Shown piece after piece: positions 59,759 through 64,000 of a stretch of 64,000 nucleotides of DNA. The translations under genes and the position numbers were made by a program. How positions within the stretch are numbered: the stretch's first letter is position 1; each line of letters begins with the position of its first letter. Location: assembly GCF_030063475.1 (NCBI RefSeq), contig NZ_JASIRT010000014.1:39759-103758 (forward strand), given 5' to 3'. The notes under the pieces were generated by a model. It was not told the DNA's origin, searched no databases, and was given only the letters and a program-made list of their open reading frames with translations. Origin of the DNA: Roseomonas sp. E05 (GTDB lineage Bacteria > Pseudomonadota > Alphaproteobacteria > Acetobacterales > Acetobacteraceae).

Positions 59759-60412
59759 TCAGCCGATGCTGATGCGGTCCTCGACCTCGCGCACGCCCGG
59801 TGCCGCCCAGGCGGCCCGCTCGGCGGCCTGGCGCTCGCGCGGGCTGCGAACATGACCGCCGAGCACCACCCGCCCATCCGCCACGCTGACCGTCAGGCGC
59901 CCGGCCTCCAGCTCGGCGTCGCGCCGGAGGGCCTCCTCGATCCGCTGCCGGATGTCGGCCGGCTGCGCCTTCGCCTGCACGCGGATCAGGTTGACCACGC
60001 CGACGACGCCACCCAGCTTCTGCACCGCCCGCTCGGCGGCGGTGCGCTGGAACTGCCATTCCACCTCGCCCGTCAGCGTCACCAGGCCGTCCTCCACCTT
60101 CACCCGCACGGCATCCCGCGGCACCACCGCATCCCAGCCGAGGATCTGCACCGCGCGGCCGGCGATCTCGTCATCACCGGTCTTCCTCTCGTAGGGCAGG
60201 CGTACCTGGATCTCCTGCGCAACCGCCCTCACGCCACGGACGCGGCCGACGGCCTGCTCGGCCGCAAGCTTCTCGGAGTAGCTCGACACATGTCCGCTGA
60301 GCGTCACGACGCCGTCGCGCACGGCGACGCCGATATGCGCCGCCTCGACGCTCGGCTCCCATGCCAGCTCGTCGAGCACGCGCTGCTGCAGGTCGCGATC
60401 CGCACTGTTCAT
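59759..60412 (-). CDS. Triple-BON-domain protein
   Basis: A 217-residue protein with three BON domains in a row (about 5-72, 78-145, 149-215). Each has the strand-turn DGVVTLSGHV, DGLVTLTGEV or DGRVVLGGHV and a conserved AAERAV-type helix. No signal peptide is present, so unlike OsmY it is probably cytoplasmic. BON proteins bind membranes or potassium and respond to stress. Coupled to the MgtA-like ATPase three bases downstream. A strong FNR-like box is centred 80 bases upstream. Confidence 0.9.
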   Translation of the reverse strand: MNSADRDLQQRVLDELAWEPSVEAAHIGVAVRDGVVTLSGHVSSYSEKLAAEQAVGRVRGVRAVAQEIQVRLPYERKTGDDEIAGRAVQILGWDAVVPRDAVRVKVEDGLVTLTGEVEWQFQRTAAERAVQKLGGVVGVVNLIRVQAKAQPADIRQRIEEALRRDAELEAGRLTVSVADGRVVLGGHVRSPRERQAAERAAWAAPGVREVEDRISIG

Positions 60413-60485
60413 GGCCTGGTTCTCCTTCTCGCGGCCCGGCCGAAAGCCGGGCAGGGCAATCCTGCTCCTGCCCGGCTCACCCGCA

Positions 60486-60499
60486 CTGATGCGGATCAG
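60486..60499. promoter_or_regulatory. FNR/FixK-like box upstream of BON-ATPase operon
   Basis: CTGATGCGGATCAG is a perfect 5-4-5 palindrome with the same arms as the box upstream of groEL. It lies 74 bases before the BON ATG, a position typical of a class II activator site. Confidence 0.6.
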
Positions 60500-60560
60500 G
60501 CTGCCGCTTCACGGCCCCTCCCGCGCCGGCGCGGAGCATGGGCCGGGCGCCGTGGAAGGC

Positions 60561-62975
60561 TCAGGGAGGGCAGGCGCCGGCCGCGCATTGCAGCCGTGCC
60601 AGTTCGATCGCCTCATGCAGGCCGGGCTCGCGGATGCCGGCGAGAATCGTGGCGAAGCGCGCCGCGTCCACCTCCTCCTCCGGCAGGTACTCGTGCCCGA
60701 GCATGTCATCCGCGCGCAGCGGCAGCAGCGCGCAGGCGCGCACCCCCGGCTGGTTCTCCAGAAGGAGCGCCGAGAAGGCCCCAAGGCTGCAGCGGTCCGC
60801 ACGGAACTTGAGGGTATAGCTCACCTGGTTGCCGCGCGCCGCGCCGATCCAGTGCCGCTCCAGCAGCCGCAGCCAGGCATATTGCTCCGCCGGCGCGGCA
60901 TCCTCCGCGGTGACGAGCCGCTCGCCCAGCCCGAGGCGGAGGATCAGCGGCAGGGTCGGGAAGCCAACCACGCTCATGCCGGGGAAGCTCCGCAGCGCGC
61001 GCACGGGATAGCCGCGCGCCTCGTAGGCGTGCAGCAGCGGGTCGCTGTCGGCTGGCCACCTGCCGTCGGCGCCGCGCTGCCCGCGGAACTGCACCCAGCG
61101 CAGATGCTGCCGCCGGGCGGGGAGATGCGCGCCTTCCGTGAGGCCGAACAGCTTGGCGGTGGTGCCGGCCGGCTTGACCGTGGTGACCGTCAGGGGAGGC
61201 GCACGGCCCAGGGCCGCGGCATAGGCCAGCGCCTCCGCCTTGGCGAGAGCGGAGAGCCGCGCCAGCATCGCCCAGAAGGGTGCGCCATGGCCGCCCTCGT
61301 CCAGCAGGTCGCGGAAGCCGAGGCCGAAGCGCAGCCAGGCCCATTCATGCAGCCCGGTCGGGCCGATGCCGATGCGGTTGGTGCGCCGGAGCTCCTGGCC
61401 GTAGAGGGCATCCATTCCGTTCACCCGCAGCAGGAAGCGCACGCCGAGCCGCACGGCATCCTCCACCCGCGCATCCCAGGCGCGGGCGATCTCGGCTGAA
61501 GCGGCACCGGGCGCCACCTGCTCCAGCGGCACCGGGCAGGCCAGCACGGGCGCGAAGTCGGCCACCACGCAGTAGCCGCCCGCCACATGCAGCACCACCT
61601 CGCCGCAGGGATTGGTCGTGGCCGGAAAGCGCGCCTGCGCGGCGCGGCGCGAGAGCGTCCCGAGCAGGGCGGCCGCGGCATCCGCCCGGTAGCGCCGGCT
61701 GCGGATGTCGCTGCCATCCGTGCAGACCGGCCTTCGCCAGGCGCTGCCGGTGCGATGGTCCTCCAGGAGGTCGCCGTTGATGAAGCCGGGCTCGCCGCTT
61801 CGCCAGGCGCTCGCCGCGGCCGCCTCGAACAGGCGCAGCGCATGGCCGGTGCAGGGATCGCCGAGATCCGCGCCGGCGCGCCCGCGCGCCACCCGCGCCC
61901 AGAACTCGCGATCCACCATGAGGGCGTGATTGGCGGTCCAGAGGTCGTTCTGCTCCGCCTTCAGCCGCACGAAGCGAAGGCTTCCCGGATCGCGCCAGCT
62001 CTTGGTCGCCATGCGGGCGGCGCGCCGGGCGCCGCCGCTCTGCACTTCCAGCGCAAGGATGTGGTCCACCAGCAGCGCCTGCTCCCAGGGCTGCAGCGCC
62101 TCGCCGGCCCGGTCGCGCGCGCGGGCGGGCGCGATCACCCGCTCCCGCAGGCGGGTCAGGGCCCGCAGCAGCGAAAGCGGGCCGGGAGCGGGGCGTCCCT
62201 GCATGCCGCGAATGGGCGTGCCGCGCGGGCGGATGGCGGACAGGTCGAGCAGCAGCGCTCGATGCCGCGCGCGGGCGAAGGTCATGCCCTCCAGGATCTC
62301 GATCGCCTTCGCCCAGCCTTCGCGGCTGTCGGCGACGCGATGGCGCAGCGCGTCCACCGGGGCGGCGCGCGGATCTGCCAGCAGGGCGCGCTCAAGGAAA
62401 GCGCGGGCTGCCCGCCCGGCATCGGCGGCTCCGCCGCTTTGTGGAACGAGCCCGAAGTCGAGGGCGAAGCGCAGCAGCCCGCCGGGATCGCGCGGATGGT
62501 CGGGATGCGCGGGATCGAGGTGGAGGAGGATGTCCGGCGCCTCGGCCCAGTCCAGCGCCACCAGCTCATCGTCATAGGAGCGGCCGACGCCGCTGCCGTT
62601 CAGCAGCAGATAGAACTTGGCGAAGGCGGTGATGGCCGTGGCGCAGTTGGTGAAGACCTCGATGTTGCGCTCCGCCTGCATGGCATCGCCATGCTGCAGG
62701 TGCCGGCCGGAGGTCAGCAGCGCGCCCGTGGCGATGGCGTTGCGCAGGCGGGCCCGTTCGGCCTCGCTCGCGGCGTTCCGTGACGGGGGCCCCGCCAGGG
62801 AAAGGTTTCCGAGGGCGACGCGGTCCGCCACGCGCCCCCAGTCCTCGCCGTCCGTGGCCCGGAAAATGGTGCGGCGGGCGATGGCCAGCCCCATGCCGCG
62901 ATCGAGGGTGCGCGGCGGCAGAGGCGCCTCGCCGAAGGCCTCGCCGGGAGGATCGGCAAGGACACCGTGGCGCAT
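60561..62975 (-). CDS. nrdJ: Adenosylcobalamin-dependent ribonucleotide reductase (class II)
   Basis: An 804-residue monomeric reductase that makes deoxynucleotides without oxygen, using coenzyme B12. Cys111 (FTNCATAI), radical Cys457 in TTNPCGEVVLHV and Cys469 in GGYCVVADF correspond to the three active-site cysteines of the Lactobacillus-type enzyme (spacing 12 against 11 there). The C-terminal pair LQCAAGACPP has the expected five-residue spacing. TVTTVKPAGTTAKLFGL and GIGPTGLHEWAWLRFG are also family motifs. The ATG lies 31 bp after the phosphoribosyltransferase stop. It works under low or no oxygen, fitting the neighbouring genes. Confidence 0.92.
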   Translation of the reverse strand: MRHGVLADPPGEAFGEAPLPPRTLDRGMGLAIARRTIFRATDGEDWGRVADRVALGNLSLAGPPSRNAASEAERARLRNAIATGALLTSGRHLQHGDAMQAERNIEVFTNCATAITAFAKFYLLLNGSGVGRSYDDELVALDWAEAPDILLHLDPAHPDHPRDPGGLLRFALDFGLVPQSGGAADAGRAARAFLERALLADPRAAPVDALRHRVADSREGWAKAIEILEGMTFARARHRALLLDLSAIRPRGTPIRGMQGRPAPGPLSLLRALTRLRERVIAPARARDRAGEALQPWEQALLVDHILALEVQSGGARRAARMATKSWRDPGSLRFVRLKAEQNDLWTANHALMVDREFWARVARGRAGADLGDPCTGHALRLFEAAAASAWRSGEPGFINGDLLEDHRTGSAWRRPVCTDGSDIRSRRYRADAAAALLGTLSRRAAQARFPATTNPCGEVVLHVAGGYCVVADFAPVLACPVPLEQVAPGAASAEIARAWDARVEDAVRLGVRFLLRVNGMDALYGQELRRTNRIGIGPTGLHEWAWLRFGLGFRDLLDEGGHGAPFWAMLARLSALAKAEALAYAAALGRAPPLTVTTVKPAGTTAKLFGLTEGAHLPARRQHLRWVQFRGQRGADGRWPADSDPLLHAYEARGYPVRALRSFPGMSVVGFPTLPLILRLGLGERLVTAEDAAPAEQYAWLRLLERHWIGAARGNQVSYTLKFRADRCSLGAFSALLLENQPGVRACALLPLRADDMLGHEYLPEEEVDAARFATILAGIREPGLHEAIELARLQCAAGACPP

Positions 62976-63006
62976 GGAAGCACTCCCGGCCTGCCAGGCT
63001 GCTCCG

Positions 63007-63702
63007 TCAGCCCGGCGGCGCGCCGCCGCCTTCGCGGGTGAGGCGCTTCGCGGCGGCGTCGAGCGTGCGGATCACCTCCTCGTCGGCGAGCTGATGGAAA
63101 TCCTCGTAGAAGCCGCCGACGCCGTGAAAGAGAGAAGCCTCGCGCAGGCAGACCACCGTGTCGGCCTCCGCGCGAAGGGCGGCGAGGGTATCGGGCGAGG
63201 CCACGGGCACGGCGAGGATGATCTGCGCGGGATCGCGCCGCCGCAGCGCATGCAGCGCCGCCCGCGCCGTCGCGCCCGTGGCGAGCCCGTCATCCACCAC
63301 CACCGCGCTGCAGCCCTGCGGGTCTGGCCGGGGGCGGCCAGCGAGGTAGAGCTGCCGTCGCCGCTCGATCTCCGCCATTTCCCGCGCCTGCGCCGCCGCG
63401 ATGAAGGCCTCGTCGGCGCCTGTCACGGCGATGATGTCCGGGTTGAGCACCGCTTCCGGCGCCTCGCCCTCCGCCACCGCGCCGAGCGCCAGCTCGGGCT
63501 GGAATGGAGCGCCGATCTTGCGCACCAGGATGAGGTCGAGCGGCGCGGCGAGGGCGGCGGCGATTTCGGCGGCGACCGGCACCCCGCCGCGTGGCAGGGC
63601 ATAGATGACCGGCCGTGGCAGGTGCAGCGCGGCCAGGCGCCGGGCCAAGCTTCGCCCGGCCTCGGCGCGGTCGGTGAAGCGGAGGGCTTCAGTTTCGAAC
63701 AT
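63007..63702 (-). CDS. Phosphoribosyltransferase-family protein
   Basis: A 231-residue type I PRT-fold protein. VVDDGLATGATARAALHALR is the PRPP-binding motif, YALPRGGVPVAAEIAAAL is the PRTase start, and LILVRKIGAPFQPELALGAVAEGE is conserved in this stress-linked subgroup, which is often fused to or next to other dormancy genes. Which base or substrate is used is unknown. The ATG at 63702 follows GGGAGG. It is followed by nrdJ and the two may be functionally linked through nucleotide supply. Confidence 0.88.
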   Translation of the reverse strand: MFETEALRFTDRAEAGRSLARRLAALHLPRPVIYALPRGGVPVAAEIAAALAAPLDLILVRKIGAPFQPELALGAVAEGEAPEAVLNPDIIAVTGADEAFIAAAQAREMAEIERRRQLYLAGRPRPDPQGCSAVVVDDGLATGATARAALHALRRRDPAQIILAVPVASPDTLAALRAEADTVVCLREASLFHGVGGFYEDFHQLADEEVIRTLDAAAKRLTREGGGAPPG

Positions 63703-63970
63703 GCGCCGCCTCCCTGGGAACCGGGCGCTGCCGGTCCTCGCCGCTGGTGAGGGGCAGGGCAGATGCGGCCACCGCCCCGGCATGTTCGGGGACCTCCAGC
63801 ATGCCCCCGGTCCTGCGCGCCGGATCATGGCCTGCGCGGCCAGGCCCCTCAAGCGGAATGATGCGGTCATCCTGGCCTCCGCCCTAGGCGGTGGTGACGA
63901 TTTCCTGATCTGAGGGATTCCGCTGCTGAGCGGGGCGTGATTCAAGGCTGGCTTTTGGAGGCTGGCCTGG
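63703..63970. other. Intergenic region at right edge
   Basis: No gene is supported. It should contain the promoter of the phosphoribosyltransferase-nrdJ unit. No CTGAT-N4-ATCAG palindrome was found; only a lone CTGAT at 63910 and a GC hairpin near 63920. Confidence 0.4.
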
Positions 63971-64000
63971 ATGAGCGCGGACCCGGATGCGTTGCGCGAT
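63971..64000 (+). CDS. Possible start of a plus-strand gene, cut by the window edge
   Basis: ATG preceded by GGAGG at ten bases opens MSADPDALRD up to the last base. Too short to identify. Confidence 0.35.
   Translation, partial: MSADPDALRD

Overview
The window is very GC-rich (roughly 70%) with strongly GC3-biased genes, Shine-Dalgarno starts and an alphaproteobacterial gene repertoire: many periplasmic binding proteins including a TAXI-type one, a class I PHA synthase, a short-type ArgC, a gamma carbonic anhydrase, a zinc-ribbon-less L31 and an adenosylcobalamin-dependent reductase. The best guess is an environmental member of the Acetobacteraceae (Roseomonas-like). That placement is an inference from gene content; no marker gene was compared.

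Layout. 1-6.4 kb (minus strand): a family-5 solute-binding protein cut by the left edge, a CapA-like protein, a PAS histidine kinase and an M20 amidohydrolase, with a 112-bp MITE-like element between the kinase and the amidohydrolase. 6.5-15.3 kb: an extensin-like protein, an AbrB-type membrane protein, rplM-rpsI, argC, a gamma carbonic anhydrase, two paralogous lipoproteins of unknown function, a second family-5 binding protein and pdxY. 15.8-26.6 kb: a proline-rich anchored protein with duplicated Sel1-like modules, a TAXI binding protein, an SDR, a relic of a chemotaxis-receptor C-terminus, rpmE, an hsp20 with a possible RNA thermometer, a DEAD-box helicase, a Bcr/CflA-type efflux pump, phaC and a lipoprotein. 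26.6-32.2 kb: a compact run alaC-hom-glpX-recJ with overlapping or closely spaced genes, then tRNA-Glu(TTC).

32.2-44.2 kb is a catecholate siderophore locus placed directly beside the tRNA. A minus-strand operon runs yncE-like, entC, entE, entB (isochorismatase only), a free aryl carrier protein, a C-A-PCP-TE synthetase, entA and an esterase, mostly with stop-start overlaps. A convergent gene encodes a siderophore-type binding protein. The adenylation domain carries the serine code DVWHFSLVDK, so the product is predicted to be a 2,3-dihydroxybenzoyl-serine (enterobactin-like) siderophore. Fur-like sequences lie upstream of both transcription units. No TonB receptor, permease, exporter or phosphopantetheinyl transferase is present here.

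44.7-53.8 kb: a small unknown protein, peptide deformylase, an IclR-dgoK-dgoA galactonate operon, chromate transporter, MFS transporter and two HTH regulators, one divergent from a methyltransferase.

54-63.7 kb looks like a low-oxygen or dormancy stress island: a divergent GroEL with no GroES partner, a split YeeE/YedE sulfur transporter, an MgtA-type P-type ATPase, a triple-BON protein, a class II (oxygen-independent) ribonucleotide reductase and a phosphoribosyltransferase. Two near-identical FNR/FixK-like palindromes (CTGAT-N4-ATCAG) and one weaker copy lie in front of three of its transcription units, suggesting shared control by a Crp/Fnr regulator. The right edge cuts the first codons of a possible plus-strand gene.
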